Assembly (NCBI RefSeq): GCF_009695585.1
Contig: NZ_VUNR01000004.1
Location: 113,264 to 177,263, forward strand
Direction: 5' to 3'
Origin: Anaerovibrio slackiae
Lineage (GTDB): Bacteria; Bacillota; Negativicutes; Selenomonadales; Selenomonadaceae
DNA: 64,000 nt
Shown in pieces: positions 19,559 through 29,511 of the stretch. Position 1 is the stretch's first letter. Every line of letters begins with the position of its first letter. A program made the position numbers and the translations under genes. Under the pieces are notes generated by a model. It searched no databases. It had not been told where the DNA came from and was given only the letters and a program-made list of their open reading frames with translations.

Positions 19559-21094
19559 TTATGCCATTTTATATGTTACGGTTTCCTTAAATTCCTCAAT
19601 AGACTTGGAAATAGCGGCTTCCAAAGCATCATCCAGCTTCTTCTGCTCCGCAATCTTCGCACCAATCTCAGGATGCTCGTTGTGCATGAACTTGATATAG
19701 TCTGTCTGGAAGGTAACAACCTTCTCCACAGGAATATCGGTCAGGTAGCCACGAACAGCCGTGAAGATTACCAGTACCTGGTCCTCAACGGACATAGGGG
19801 AATACTGGGCCTGCTTCAAGGTCTCAACCATGCGGACACCGCGGTCCAGCTGTGCCTTGGTAGCGGCATCCAGGTCAGATGCAAACTGGGAGAAAGCTGC
19901 CAGCTCGCGGTACTGTGCCAAATCCAGGCGCATGGTACCTGCAACCTGCTTCATAGCCTTGATCTGGGCAGAACCGCCTACACGGGATACGGACAAGCCT
20001 ACGCTGATAGCAGGACGGATACCGGAATAGAAAGCATCGGTCTCCAGCATGATCTGGCCATCAGTAATGGAAATTACGTTAGTTGGAATGTAGGCGGAAA
20101 GGTCGCCTGCCAGAGTCTCGATGATTGGCAGGGCAGTAATAGAGCCTGCACCCAGGTCATCAGACAGCTTTGCAGCGCGCTCCAAAAGGCGGGAATGCAA
20201 ATAGAATACATCGCCCGGATATGCCTCACGTCCTGGCGGCCTGCGGAGCAGCAGGGACATAGCACGGTATGCAGCTGCGTGCTTAGTCAGGTCATCGTAT
20301 ACGCAGAGGCAGTGACCGCCCTGGCCCTGCTCGTTCTTCTTGTACATGAAATACTCAGCCATGGCAACACCGGCATAAGGAGCCAGGTACTGCAAAGGCG
20401 CAGACTCAGCAGCGGTAGCAGCTACCACGATGGAATACTCCATGGCGCCTGCATCCTCAAGATTCTTTACTACACGGGCTACGGTAGAAGCCTTCTGACC
20501 GATAGCCACATAAATGCAGATACAGTTCTGGCCCTTCTGGTTCAGAATGGTATCTACAGCAATCGCAGTCTTACCAGTACCGCGGTCACCGATAATCAGC
20601 TCGCGCTGGCCGCGGCCGATTGGTACCAGGGCATCCAGTGCCTTGATACCGGTCTGCAGAGGCTCATGTACAGACATTCTGTCTGCAATACCAGGAGCGT
20701 TGAACTCTACAGGACGGGTTTCCGTAGTGTTGATAGGACCCTTGCCATCAATAGGACGGCCCAGGGCATCTACTACGCGGCCAATCATGGCCTCGCCTAC
20801 TGGAACCTGCATGATAGTGCCGGTTCTCTTTACCTCGGCACCTTCCTTAATCTCGGTCTCGCCACCGAGAATAACGGCACCGACGTTATCCTGCTCCAGG
20901 TTCAGAACCAGGCCATATATATTGTTACCAAAATCCAGCAGCTCACCTGCCATAGCCTTGTTCAGGCCGTGGATATGGGCGATGCCGTCACCGATTTCGA
21001 TAACAGTGCCAACCTCATCAACATTCAGATCAACAGCATAATTCTTGATCTGATCTTTGATGATGGCAGTTATTTCTTCCGGATTCATTTTCAT
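19559..21094 (-). CDS. atpA: ATP synthase F1 alpha subunit
   Basis: Non-catalytic nucleotide-binding subunit, 511 residues. Walker A GDRGTGKT near 170-177, signature [17 protein letters not shown] near 362-378. ATG at 21094 with GGGGTGAC upstream. Confidence 0.98.
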   Translation of the reverse strand: MKMNPEEITAIIKDQIKNYAVDLNVDEVGTVIEIGDGIAHIHGLNKAMAGELLDFGNNIYGLVLNLEQDNVGAVILGGETEIKEGAEVKRTGTIMQVPVGEAMIGRVVDALGRPIDGKGPINTTETRPVEFNAPGIADRMSVHEPLQTGIKALDALVPIGRGQRELIIGDRGTGKTAIAVDTILNQKGQNCICIYVAIGQKASTVARVVKNLEDAGAMEYSIVVAATAAESAPLQYLAPYAGVAMAEYFMYKKNEQGQGGHCLCVYDDLTKHAAAYRAMSLLLRRPPGREAYPGDVFYLHSRLLERAAKLSDDLGAGSITALPIIETLAGDLSAYIPTNVISITDGQIMLETDAFYSGIRPAISVGLSVSRVGGSAQIKAMKQVAGTMRLDLAQYRELAAFSQFASDLDAATKAQLDRGVRMVETLKQAQYSPMSVEDQVLVIFTAVRGYLTDIPVEKVVTFQTDYIKFMHNEHPEIGAKIAEQKKLDDALEAAISKSIEEFKETVTYKMA

Positions 21095-21117
21095 ACTTCG
21101 CTGTCACCCCAATTTTA

Positions 21118-21660
21118 TCAATTACTTGCCATTAATTCAGCCTTGAGAGCCTGCAAGCGGCCGGCAACACTGCCGTCAATGCGGGTATCACCGATTTTTA
21201 CCACAATGCCGCCGATGATGGACTTGTCATTGTGGGTACGGAGCGCAACCTTTTTGCCGGTTACGGACTCCAGCTTGCTGCTCAGGCGAGCCTTCAGCTC
21301 TGCCTTCAGGTCATAAGCAGTGGTAACATCGGCAATGATGATACCCTGTGCCTTGTTGGACAGCTCCTGATAGCAGTCGTTAATGGCCTCTAGCAGCCCC
21401 ATGCGGCGCTTGTCAACCAGCAGAAGCAGAAAGTTCATCATCAAAGGTGAAACCTGGGACTTGAGGAGCTTCAGGAGCACCTCTTTCTTGTCCTGGGGCT
21501 GTATCTGCGGATTTGTCAGGAAGTCCTTCAGTTCAGCCTGGGAAAAAACAGCCTGGCTTACCTCGTCAAGCTCCTTGCCGTATTTCTCAAGCTTCTTTTC
21601 GTCTTGGGCAATCTCAAAAATTGCCATCCCGTATTTACGGGCAAGCTGTATATTTAGCAT
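21118..21660 (-). CDS. atpH: ATP synthase F1 delta subunit
   Basis: Peripheral-stalk subunit (OSCP-like), 180 residues, starting with the conserved ARKYGMAIFEIA and ending in the beta-rich segment GGIVVKIGDTRIDGSVAGRL. Overlaps atpF by 7 bases. Confidence 0.95.
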   Translation of the reverse strand: MLNIQLARKYGMAIFEIAQDEKKLEKYGKELDEVSQAVFSQAELKDFLTNPQIQPQDKKEVLLKLLKSQVSPLMMNFLLLLVDKRRMGLLEAINDCYQELSNKAQGIIIADVTTAYDLKAELKARLSSKLESVTGKKVALRTHNDKSIIGGIVVKIGDTRIDGSVAGRLQALKAELMASN

Positions 21661-22157
21661 GGCAAATCACCAATCTTGTTCTTGTCCAGCTGTTCAATGA
21701 ATTCGCTGACAAGAGCTTCGTTTTCAGCAGCATCCATATTCTTGGAAACAATCTTCTGAGCTGCGGCCATTGACAGGGCTACCATCTGCCCCTTCAATAC
21801 CTCCACAGCCTGGGCACGCTCCCGCTGAATCTGCTCTTCGGCATTCTCCTTCATCTGCTTGATTACAGCCTGAGTTGCCTGGATTTTCTCAGCATGCTCG
21901 TCCTGGGCGCGCTTCTCGGCCTTGTCCATAATTTCCTGGGCCTTGGTGCGTGCGGTGGCAAGCTGTGCCTTGTACTCCTTCAGGGTAGCTTCGGCAGCTG
22001 CTGCATCCTCATCAGCTTTTTTGATGCTGCCGGCAATACGCTGGGAGCGTTCCTCCAGCATCTTTACAATCGGCTTGTAGGCAACCAAACGGAGAACGAC
22101 AACCAGAATCAAGAAGTTCAGCATCTGAGCAACCAGTGTTGCATTAATATCTATCAA
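21654..22157 (-). CDS. atpF: ATP synthase F0 b subunit
   Basis: Peripheral stalk: one N-terminal membrane helix (MLNFLILVVVLRLVAYKPI) followed by a long charged coiled coil. 167 residues. The start codon is TTG at 22157 with GGAGG 8 bases upstream; no better ATG is available. Confidence 0.95.
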   Translation of the reverse strand: MIDINATLVAQMLNFLILVVVLRLVAYKPIVKMLEERSQRIAGSIKKADEDAAAAEATLKEYKAQLATARTKAQEIMDKAEKRAQDEHAEKIQATQAVIKQMKENAEEQIQRERAQAVEVLKGQMVALSMAAAQKIVSKNMDAAENEALVSEFIEQLDKNKIGDLPC

Positions 22158-22198
22158 TTCTATTGCCTCCTCTAAAAATCACACCACAAATAGCTTTC

Positions 22199-22450
22199 TT
22201 ATTTGATGAGTGGATTTGCAAAGAGCATGATCAGGGCAATAACGGTTGCGATAATTGCCATGGACTCTACCAGACCGATAGAAATCAGGGTGTTGGTGAA
22301 CAGTACGTTCTTTGCCTCAGGCTGACGAGTCAGGCCCTCGATGAACTTGCTTGCTACAAGGCTATCGCCGAGACCGGCACCAATTGCTGCCAAACCCATA
22401 GTAATACCTGCGCCCAGCAGAGCGGCTGCTACCATAATTGCGTTTTCCAT
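22199..22450 (-). CDS. atpE: ATP synthase F0 c subunit, possible two-carboxylate type
   Basis: Ring-forming proteolipid, 83 residues, two membrane helices joined by the RQPE loop (42-45). The coupling carboxylate is Glu62, followed by Ser63. Aligning on RQPE, Asp29 sits at the position of Gln32 of the Na+-binding c subunit of Ilyobacter tartaricus. Glu62 and Ser63 correspond to its Glu65 and Ser66, and Met64 to its Thr67. Two membrane carboxylates recall the Na+-coupled Fusobacterium rotor, but H+ coupling cannot be excluded. Confidence 0.96.
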   Translation of the reverse strand: MENAIMVAAALLGAGITMGLAAIGAGLGDSLVASKFIEGLTRQPEAKNVLFTNTLISIGLVESMAIIATVIALIMLFANPLIK

Positions 22451-22503
22451 TAGAAAAATCCTCCTCTAAGTAAATCAATAAATAATAACTGAAATGGGAA
22501 CTA

Positions 22504-23175
22504 CTATTCTTCACTTTCCTTGACCGCGTTGGCTAAGTAAGCCAGGGACAGGCTGGTGAAGATGAATGCCTGAACTCCGCCGATAAAGATACTGAAGGCC
22601 AGCCATACCACAGATGGTATCGGCATCCAGATTGGCACCAGCTTCAGCAGGATGATGATGAGAATCTCACCTGCCATGATGTTGCCGAATAGACGGAAGG
22701 ACAGGGTGATAGGCTTTGCTACCTCCTCGATGGCGTTGATGACCACGAAAGGCGCTACCGGCTGGAAGAAATGCTTGATGTAGTGCATTCCCTTCATGTA
22801 GATGCCGAGAACATGGACAATGAGTACCATCAGCAGAGCAAGCCCCAGTGTGGTGTTCAGATCATTTGTCGGTGATGCCATCCTAGGCACCAGACCAAGC
22901 CAGTTGGAAATCACCAGGAACAGGAACAGGGTAACGATCAAAGGCGTCAAAAAATCGCCTCTGGTTCCCAGGTTGTTGTGTACCTGCTCGCGGAGCCAGA
23001 CGATGAGCATCTCAACTACATTCTGGGCGCCTGTCGGCACCAGCTTGAGACTCCTGGAGGCCAAAAAAGCAATCAAAATAACGATTGCCATGGTAATCCA
23101 GGTCATCACCAAGGTTTCCCAATTGAAGGTCAGGCCGGCAAACTGCACTGTTTCGCGAACACCAATTTCGTGCAT
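22504..23175 (-). CDS. atpB: ATP synthase F0 a subunit
   Basis: Stator channel subunit, 223 residues, with five to six membrane helices. The essential Arg is in the segment ITLSFRLFGNIMAGE. Upstream of atpE as in all F-type operons, with a strong AGGTAGAGG-like ribosome site. Confidence 0.97.
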   Translation of the reverse strand: MHEIGVRETVQFAGLTFNWETLVMTWITMAIVILIAFLASRSLKLVPTGAQNVVEMLIVWLREQVHNNLGTRGDFLTPLIVTLFLFLVISNWLGLVPRMASPTNDLNTTLGLALLMVLIVHVLGIYMKGMHYIKHFFQPVAPFVVINAIEEVAKPITLSFRLFGNIMAGEILIIILLKLVPIWMPIPSVVWLAFSIFIGGVQAFIFTSLSLAYLANAVKESEE

Positions 23176-23254
23176 ATACCTCTACCTCCTTTTTGGTGCA
23201 GTGCGCTGTCTTGCAGGGCAGCGACTGTCACACCCCTTGAAATTTCATGACATT

Positions 23255-23635
23255 TTATTGGCGAAAAAGCTTCCTGTTTGCCAGCATCAGGAGCACCATG
23301 CCCAGCACATAGACAATGCCGAAGCCTGCCACCGTAGCAAGAAACTGCCCAAAGGACACCTGAATTGCCGCCCAGAACACAGCTCCCATCAGCAAGAGCC
23401 GCAAAATGGCTCCTACCACCACCTGCTGCTTTGCCTGAGACACAGTCATATCCGCACTGCGCCACAGCCTGCCAAACATTACGCCATACCAGACCAGCCC
23501 TGTGGCATAGCCTGCCATCAAACCGCCTAAAAGCTCCGGCCTGCCCATGCCCCACAGGGTGCTTGCGCACAGCAGGGTACAGACCGCCAGCGCCTTCAGC
23601 AGCTGCCTGGTACCTGTCAATAAAATTTCCCTCAT
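23255..23635 (-). CDS. atpI: AtpI-like protein, ATP synthase assembly/ion-channel accessory
   Basis: 126-residue membrane protein with four hydrophobic helices, in the atpI position ahead of atpB. The frame is open to 23713, but the likely promoter -10 is at 23717-23722. The ATG at 23635 has a GGAGGAGG site, so translation should start there. Known family role: c-ring assembly or Mg2+ supply; the sequence itself is weakly conserved. Confidence 0.75.
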   Translation of the reverse strand: MREILLTGTRQLLKALAVCTLLCASTLWGMGRPELLGGLMAGYATGLVWYGVMFGRLWRSADMTVSQAKQQVVVGAILRLLLMGAVFWAAIQVSFGQFLATVAGFGIVYVLGMVLLMLANRKLFRQ

Positions 23636-23716
23636 ATTCCTCCTCCGACGAAATATCGTCATCGTTTGAATATTATTTAAATCAGCGGACAAAGTAATTT
23701 GCCCATTGACCATGAC

Positions 23717-23725
23717 ATTATACCA
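23717..23725 (-). promoter_or_regulatory. Extended -10 promoter of the atp operon
   Basis: Minus strand TGGTATAAT, an extended -10 with no good -35. It implies a leader of about 75 bases before atpI. Confidence 0.55.
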
Positions 23726-23885
23726 TAAATTTTGCTAACAATACACTGCTAAAGCATAAATTTTAAAAATAATTTAGGGGAATTTTACTTTGCCATTATG
23801 GATGTATGAAAGTTGAAATTCTGTAATGTGTGCCATGAAATTTTGTGTGATATACACTATGCAATCTGCATTAATTTGCATTAAT

Positions 23886-24097
23886 CTGCACTCTGTTCAG
23901 ACATAAAAAGGGACAGGCAGCGGCAGTACCCATAGAAAACCCGCTCTCGCTCCTCGTTGTACCTAGCGGATGCTAAGCTCTCGCTTCGCCTGGCGGCTCG
24001 CGACTCGCTAAGCACCGAGGTACAACAAAGGTTTTCTTTGGGTACATGCCGCACCTGTCCCTCTCTTGGTCTGAACAGATACCACAAAATGATAAAT
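23886..24097 (-). repeat. Palindromic element A, copy 4
   Basis: Reverse-oriented copy with ends CTGTTCAGAC / GTCTGAACAG. Inner stem GTTGTACCT / AGGTACAAC, outer stem GTACCCATAGAAAACC / GGTTTTCTTTGGGTAC. It fills the gap between the atp promoter and the chemoreceptor gene end. To its left, TGCATTAAT occurs twice in tandem. I see no gene in 23726-24179. Confidence 0.85.
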
Positions 24098-24179
24098 CGC
24101 TATTTATCCCGCGTTACATCCATATCAAATTCAAGTCACGCCACATGACTCAATATTTAATGCACACGATATTGCATTC

Positions 24180-26153
24180 CTAGACGCGGAATTTGCCGAT
24201 AGCCTCCTGCATTTCCATGGCAAGGTCTGCCAGTGACTTGGATGCTGCCGCAATCTCCTCGTTGGAAGCCGACTGCTGCTCCGTCTCACTGGAAATAACC
24301 TTGGTATTATCTGCCGTCTTGCGGCTGATGCTGTCAATTTCATCCACCGCCTGCACGATTTCCGTAGCACCATTGGATACTGTATCTACAGAAGACTGAA
24401 TTTCCGCCATCTGCTTTTGGATATCGTTCACCATATCCAGAATTCCCTGGAACTGAGCACCGACCTGGCGAATAGCCTTGGTGCCATCCACCACCTCGCT
24501 GGTACCCTTTTCCATGGCATCCACTGTTTCCTGCGTATCAGCCTGAATACTGCCAATGCGATTTCTGATTTCCTCGGCAGAGCTCTGGGACTCAGCTGCC
24601 AGCTTGCGGACTTCCTCTGCTACTACGGCAAAGCCTCTGCCTGCCTCGCCAGCCCGTGCCGCCTCAATTGCCGCATTCAGTGCCAGCAGGTTTGTCTGGT
24701 CGGAAATTGAGGAAATCGCCTCCACAATCTGACCGATAGCCTGGGAATTTTCCCCCAGCTTCCTGACCATAGCTGCCGATGCCATAACATTTTTCTCAAT
24801 CTCCCCCATGCGGAGAATAGCCTCATCCATCAGCCGGGAACCTTCCTGAGCTGCAGCTGCCGTATCACTGGATGCCTGAGTAACTGTTTTTGCCTTGGCT
24901 GCCATATTGCTGACATCATTGAACACTGAATCCACATTTTTCTTTGCCTTGTCGATATCATCCAGCTGAATATCCATGTTTTTGCTTACCTCGCCGGCAG
25001 TATCTGCCACCTGGACAGCACTCTCTGCAGACTGGCTGGCATTGGCTGTCAGCTCCTCCGAAGATGCTGCCACCTGCTCCGAGGTGCTTGCCATCTTGGT
25101 AATCAGCTTGCGCAGATTATCGCTCATGGCATTAAAGGATTGTGCCAGATGGCCGATTTCATCCTCAGAATCTATAACCACATTATCCATGTGCAGATTG
25201 CCCTTGGACAGCTGCTCAGCATGATTCTTCAGCTCCAGCACAGCACCGGTAATCTTTGCCGACATCTTCAGGCACATAGCAACCGTCAGCAAAATTCCCG
25301 CCAAAGTCAGCAGGGAATAAATCAGCTTCATAGTGTTTACAGCGTCAAATACAAACGCCTCATCAACGCTGACACAGGTAATCCAGCCGCTGACAGGCAT
25401 GGTGGCATAAGCAATTACCTTGTCCGTGCCATTTATATCAGCAAAGAAAACACCTTGCTTATTTTCCAGCATTTCCTTGAAGTGCACGCCGATGCCATCG
25501 GCCTCGCTGATATTATTCATAACCAGCTCCTGCCGGTCTGCTGCCAGCACATTGCCGTTTGGCTCAATAACATAGCTATCGCCTTCGCCACGATACTTCA
25601 TGCTAGCTGCCTGCTGCTGCAAGGTGTCCAGCGTTACATCTGCACAAACAGCACCAATAAAGCTGCCACCTGGCTTTACAGGCGTAGCTGCTGTAACAAC
25701 CATTTTTTTGGAGCTGCCGTCCTGGTAAGCCTCCGTTACCAGCAGGTCACCTGAATTCAGCTGCCTGGTATCCTTGTACCAGTCACGGGTACGGGGATCC
25801 AGCTCCGCCGTAATATCACCATCATGATAGCACAAAAATCTGCCATCCTCGCTGCCATAGGAAATATCCAGTATCTCCTTGTCATTGGCGGCCGTTCCCA
25901 GCACTTCCCTAAGCTGCTGAGCCGGATTGCCCTGCAGGGATTCCAGCATGCTGGCTGTGTGTACAGCTGCCATACCCTTGCTGCGGAGCCAGCCATCCAT
26001 GTCATTGGTGCTGGCAGCAACCACCGCCTCAAATTCCTTTTCCACGCTGCTCTCCAGATTGGTATATGCCGTATAGAAGCCGATCACGGAAATAACCGCC
26101 ATAAACAGCCCTGCCAGTCCGGACAACAGAAAAAATTTCCTGCGTAAATCCAT
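24180..26153 (-). CDS. Methyl-accepting chemotaxis protein with periplasmic Cache-type sensor
   Basis: Membrane chemoreceptor of 657 residues. N-terminal membrane helix (about 7-30), a roughly 250-residue extracytoplasmic sensor resembling a double Cache domain ([13 protein letters not shown]), a second membrane helix near 280-300, HAMP, then the coiled-coil signalling domain with hairpin tip [20 protein letters not shown]. There is no C-terminal CheR-tethering pentapeptide. I start at the ATG at 26153 because AGGGG lies 8 bases upstream; an in-frame GTG at 26162 is less likely. The ligand is unknown. Confidence 0.93.
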   Translation of the reverse strand: MDLRRKFFLLSGLAGLFMAVISVIGFYTAYTNLESSVEKEFEAVVAASTNDMDGWLRSKGMAAVHTASMLESLQGNPAQQLREVLGTAANDKEILDISYGSEDGRFLCYHDGDITAELDPRTRDWYKDTRQLNSGDLLVTEAYQDGSSKKMVVTAATPVKPGGSFIGAVCADVTLDTLQQQAASMKYRGEGDSYVIEPNGNVLAADRQELVMNNISEADGIGVHFKEMLENKQGVFFADINGTDKVIAYATMPVSGWITCVSVDEAFVFDAVNTMKLIYSLLTLAGILLTVAMCLKMSAKITGAVLELKNHAEQLSKGNLHMDNVVIDSEDEIGHLAQSFNAMSDNLRKLITKMASTSEQVAASSEELTANASQSAESAVQVADTAGEVSKNMDIQLDDIDKAKKNVDSVFNDVSNMAAKAKTVTQASSDTAAAAQEGSRLMDEAILRMGEIEKNVMASAAMVRKLGENSQAIGQIVEAISSISDQTNLLALNAAIEAARAGEAGRGFAVVAEEVRKLAAESQSSAEEIRNRIGSIQADTQETVDAMEKGTSEVVDGTKAIRQVGAQFQGILDMVNDIQKQMAEIQSSVDTVSNGATEIVQAVDEIDSISRKTADNTKVISSETEQQSASNEEIAAASKSLADLAMEMQEAIGKFRV

Positions 26154-26271
26154 ATTCACCACCCCTAAGAACCAAAAATTATGACACCTGAAAAAAGCCC
26201 CCTATATCACCTCGCATGATACTTGAATATTCTAACATTTGAAAAATAAAACATATACAGCACCTAATATT

Positions 26272-26300
26272 ATTATCTCACTTGTAATTGGGCAAGTCAA
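26272..26300 (-). promoter_or_regulatory. Promoter of the chemoreceptor gene
   Basis: Minus strand TTGACT (26295-26300), 17-base spacer, GATAAT (26272-26277). This is a housekeeping-type rather than flagellar sigma-28-type promoter. Confidence 0.65.
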
Positions 26301-26403
26301 TTGACATACGACATATTTCTAAAAATACAATATACATGTAATAAAAATACACCACAGCAGAATAATATTAACTACTGTGATGTAACGGGCAATATTTTCA
26401 CAC

Positions 26404-26613
26404 TATCATTTTGCTGTATCTGTTCAGACAAAAAAGGACAGGGTGCGGCGTGTGCCTTCAAGAACACCTTTGTTGTGCCTCGGTGCTTAGCAATACGCGA
26501 ACCGAAGGTGAAGCGTGAGCTTAGCATCCGCTAGGCACAACTAAGAGCGAGAGCGTGTTTCTTGAGGCACATGCCGCACCCCGTCCATATAAAGTCTGAA
26601 CAGAGTGCACAAA
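26404..26613 (+). repeat. Palindromic element A, copy 5
   Basis: Ends ATCTGTTCAGAC / GTCTGAACAGAGTGCAC. Inner stem GTTGTGCCT / AGGCACAAC; outer stem GTGCCTTCAAGAACAC (26452-26467) pairs with GTGTTTCTTGAGGCAC (26555-26570). Lies downstream of wecB and may help end the envelope-cluster transcripts. Confidence 0.85.
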
Positions 26614-26656
26614 TACATTAAATACATTAAACACATCAAATGCATCAAATGCACCT
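26612..26656 (+). repeat. Degenerate 9-bp tandem repeat
   Basis: Five successive 9-mers: AATACATTA twice, then AACACATCA, AATGCATCA and AATGCACCT. It directly abuts the end of element A copy 5. Confidence 0.7.
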
Positions 26657-26719
26657 GACACACCCGATGTAAAAAATGTACAAAACGCACATGCGCACAT
26701 ATTTTATTTTCTGCAAATT

Positions 26720-27883
26720 TTACTTTGCTACAAAGGCTTCCGGCTTTTCCTCTGCCAGTCCATAATGATAGAGGATAGCCTGAATAATACGCTGGGAAGC
26801 CTTGCCATCTCCATAAGGGTTGCATGCCTCGGACATGCGGCTGTACTCATCCCTGTCAGTAAGCAGCAGCTTTGCCTCATCGTAGACAACCTTTTCATCA
26901 GTGCCGATAAGCTTTACTGTGCCTGCCGCCACCGCCTCAGGCCGCTCGGTGGTATCCCTGAGCACCAGCACCGGCTTGCCCAGGGCAGGAGCTTCCTCCT
27001 GCACCCCGCCGGAATCGGTCAGAATCAGGTGGGACCTGTGCATCAGGTTGGCAAAAGGCTCATAGTCCAGAGGGTCAATCAGGTGCACCTTGGCAAGACC
27101 GCCCAGCTCCTCCTGCACTACCTCCCGTACCTTCGGGTTCTTATGCACAGGGAAAACGATTTCCACATCCTCGAACTCATCCACCAGGCGGCGCATAGCC
27201 CTGTACACATGGCGCATAGGCTCGCCCAGGTTTTCCCGGCGATGAGTTGTCAGGAGCACAATCCGCTTATTCTTGAAGTCTATACCCTGCAGCACCTCAT
27301 CCTCAAACTGGAAATCATCATTAACAGTCTTGTGCAGGGCATCAATGACAGTATTGCCGGTCACAAAAATCCTCTCGCTGTCCACGGACTCAGCCAAAAG
27401 ATTCTGCTCTGAGGTATCCGTCGGGGCAAAATGCAAATCAGCAATAGAGCCGGTCAGCTTGCGGTTCATTTCCTCCGGGAACGGAGAATACTTGTTGTGG
27501 GTGCGGAGCCCTGCCTCCACATGGCCTACGGAAACCTGATGGTAGTAGGATGCCAGCGCACCGGCAAAGGTAGTGGTAGTATCACCATGCACCAGCACGA
27601 TATCCGGCTTCTCCTCCTGCAATACCTTGTCCAGCCCCATCATGGCCCTGGAGGTAATATCAAACAGGGTTTGCCCGGCTGCCATAATATCCAAATCATG
27701 GTCAGGCTTAATCTGAAACAGATTCAGAACCTGGTCCAGCATATCCCTATGCTGGGCAGTAACAGTTACCACAGGCACAATCTTGTCAGGATGCTTCGCC
27801 AGCTCCAGCACAACAGGTGCCATCTTGATTGCTTCCGGACGGGTGCCGAACACAGTCATGACCTTAATCTTCTTAGCCATCAT
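26720..27883 (-). CDS. wecB: UDP-N-acetylglucosamine 2-epimerase (non-hydrolysing)
   Basis: Converts UDP-GlcNAc to UDP-ManNAc for surface polysaccharide synthesis. 387 residues. Visible family motifs: FGTRPEAIKMAPV near the start, VHGDTTTTFAGAL, GHVEAGLRT and DSGGVQEEAP. The ATG at 27883 has GAGAGGGG upstream. A longer frame to 27970 has no ribosome site and would overlap the previous gene. Last gene of the envelope cluster, directly after a wecA-like gene, which suggests a role in an undecaprenyl-linked glycan. Confidence 0.95.
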   Translation of the reverse strand: MMAKKIKVMTVFGTRPEAIKMAPVVLELAKHPDKIVPVVTVTAQHRDMLDQVLNLFQIKPDHDLDIMAAGQTLFDITSRAMMGLDKVLQEEKPDIVLVHGDTTTTFAGALASYYHQVSVGHVEAGLRTHNKYSPFPEEMNRKLTGSIADLHFAPTDTSEQNLLAESVDSERIFVTGNTVIDALHKTVNDDFQFEDEVLQGIDFKNKRIVLLTTHRRENLGEPMRHVYRAMRRLVDEFEDVEIVFPVHKNPKVREVVQEELGGLAKVHLIDPLDYEPFANLMHRSHLILTDSGGVQEEAPALGKPVLVLRDTTERPEAVAAGTVKLIGTDEKVVYDEAKLLLTDRDEYSRMSEACNPYGDGKASQRIIQAILYHYGLAEEKPEAFVAK

Positions 27884-27903
27884 AAACCCCTCTCTACGCT
27901 GAA

Positions 27904-28941
27904 TTATTTCGTCTTTAATCTGAAAATACCGAGCTTCTTCGCTCCCAGAAACACCACCAGCAGCACACATACTACAATCACAATGGACATGCTGCCGGAG
28001 ACCTCATTCAGGACAACTGCACTAAGCCCCAGGAGCGCACTGATAACGTACATCAAAAGCACCGCCTGCTTCTGGGAAAAGCCCAAATCCAAAAGGCGAT
28101 GATGGAGATGCCCCTTGTCAGGCTTGAAAATAGGCACACCGCCCCGGTAGCGGCGGATAATGGCAAAGGCAGTGTCCATAATCGGCACCCCCAGTGCCAG
28201 GATAGGCACAATCAAAGCGATAGTTGCCGCGCACTTCACGGCACCAATCACGGAAATCCCGGCTAAGATAAAACCCAGGAACATGCTGCCCGTATCCCCC
28301 ATGAAAATCCTGGCAGGATTGAAGTTGTACCGCAAAAATCCCAGAGCAGAGCCTGCCAGGGCTGCCGTAAACAGGGCAACCACCATGACCTCCTGCTGCA
28401 GTGCCACCAGAAAAATCGTGATGGAGGCAATTACCGCCACCCCGGCTGCCAGGCCGTCCAGTCCATCAATGAGATTTACAGTGTTGGTCAGCCCCACAAT
28501 CCAGAACACCGTGGCAGGTGCCGCCAGATATTCCAGATACAGAAAATCCCCAAAAGGATCCGTAATGAAATCAATCCTGACATCAAAATAAACCACTACG
28601 CATGCTGCCGCAATCTGCCCCAGCAGCTTTACCTTGGCCGGCAGATTTTTGTAATCATCAATCAGGCCAATCAGCACAATCAAAGTACCGCCAATCAGCA
28701 GTCCCTTCACGCCATTTGCCACCTCCGGCGGCAAATCACCAAAATTCAGCATAGCAGCCATAGCCGCCATAAAGCCAACATAAATAGCCAAACCGCCAAT
28801 CCGCGGCATAGGCCCCTTGTGAACCTTCCTGGCATCAGGCGCATCCATAGCACCGGTCTTGCCAGCCAGCACAATCACGCCCGGTGTAACAGCCAGGGCA
28901 ACAATCAGTGCAATCAAAAATGCCCAAATATAATTCGGCAT
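27904..28941 (-). CDS. wecA: Undecaprenyl-phosphate GlcNAc-1-phosphate transferase (WecA/TagO type)
   Basis: Polytopic inner-membrane enzyme of the MraY/WecA superfamily, 345 residues, about ten helices. Motifs: KVHKGPMPRIGG near 40-51, the Mg-binding DD in LIDDYKNLP, LIDGLDGLAAG, and FMGDTGSMFLGF. It transfers GlcNAc-1-P (or a related sugar) to undecaprenyl phosphate, starting O-antigen or a secondary glycan. Paired with wecB downstream. The exact sugar is inferred from the family. Confidence 0.9.
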   Translation of the reverse strand: MPNYIWAFLIALIVALAVTPGVIVLAGKTGAMDAPDARKVHKGPMPRIGGLAIYVGFMAAMAAMLNFGDLPPEVANGVKGLLIGGTLIVLIGLIDDYKNLPAKVKLLGQIAAACVVVYFDVRIDFITDPFGDFLYLEYLAAPATVFWIVGLTNTVNLIDGLDGLAAGVAVIASITIFLVALQQEVMVVALFTAALAGSALGFLRYNFNPARIFMGDTGSMFLGFILAGISVIGAVKCAATIALIVPILALGVPIMDTAFAIIRRYRGGVPIFKPDKGHLHHRLLDLGFSQKQAVLLMYVISALLGLSAVVLNEVSGSMSIVIVVCVLLVVFLGAKKLGIFRLKTK

Positions 28942-29004
28942 ATTTTTTCACCCACTTTCTCAAACACCAATTTTACCCCAGCTATCTGCAACTGTCAACA
29001 TAAT

Positions 29005-29463
29005 TTACCTAATCTCCTCCGGAGTTGTTTCCACAATACTGCCATCTGTTTCCAGATAAATCACCTTTGCCAGCATGGCGTTCCTCAGCATGCGGCGGCA
29101 CAAAAGACATGGCTTGCCGGATGCCAGGGTGCCGTCTGCATTGTAGCCCACAATATACGCCGTTGCCCCCTGCATCTTGTCAGGGTCCGCATTAATGATG
29201 GCGTTCTGCTCCGCATGGACTGCCACGCACAGCTCGTAGTTCTGCCCCTTGGGCACATGCAGCCGCTCACGCTCGCACATGCCGGTGTCAATGCAGTTTG
29301 CCTCGCCCCGTGGCGCACCATTGTAGCCGGTGCTGATGATAATCTTGTCTTTAACAATAATTGCCCCATAACGACGACGCAGGCAGGTGGAACGCCTGCC
29401 TACTGCCTTTGCTATATCAAGAAAGTATTCATGCCACTCAGGCCTTTTCTGCGGTTCTGCCAT
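29005..29463 (-). CDS. Deoxycytidylate deaminase (ComEB/dCMP deaminase family)
   Basis: Zinc-dependent cytidine-deaminase fold, 152 residues. The zinc site is visible as HAEQNA and PCLLCRRM. The N-terminus (RPEWHEYFLDIAKAVGRRSTCLRRRYGAIIV) is characteristic of dCMP deaminases. It supplies dUMP for thymidylate synthesis. Its placement inside the envelope cluster has no obvious functional reason. Confidence 0.93.
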   Translation of the reverse strand: MAEPQKRPEWHEYFLDIAKAVGRRSTCLRRRYGAIIVKDKIIISTGYNGAPRGEANCIDTGMCERERLHVPKGQNYELCVAVHAEQNAIINADPDKMQGATAYIVGYNADGTLASGKPCLLCRRMLRNAMLAKVIYLETDGSIVETTPEEIR

Positions 29464-29511
29464 ACAGCACTCTCCTTGTCCTAATACATATTATGAACCA
29501 TCACAGCAGCC

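Noticed and set aside
19673..21316. 547-codon ORF antisense to atpA
   Set aside because: Shadow of the atpA codon pattern; the product has no family resemblance, while the other strand encodes a full ATP synthase alpha subunit.
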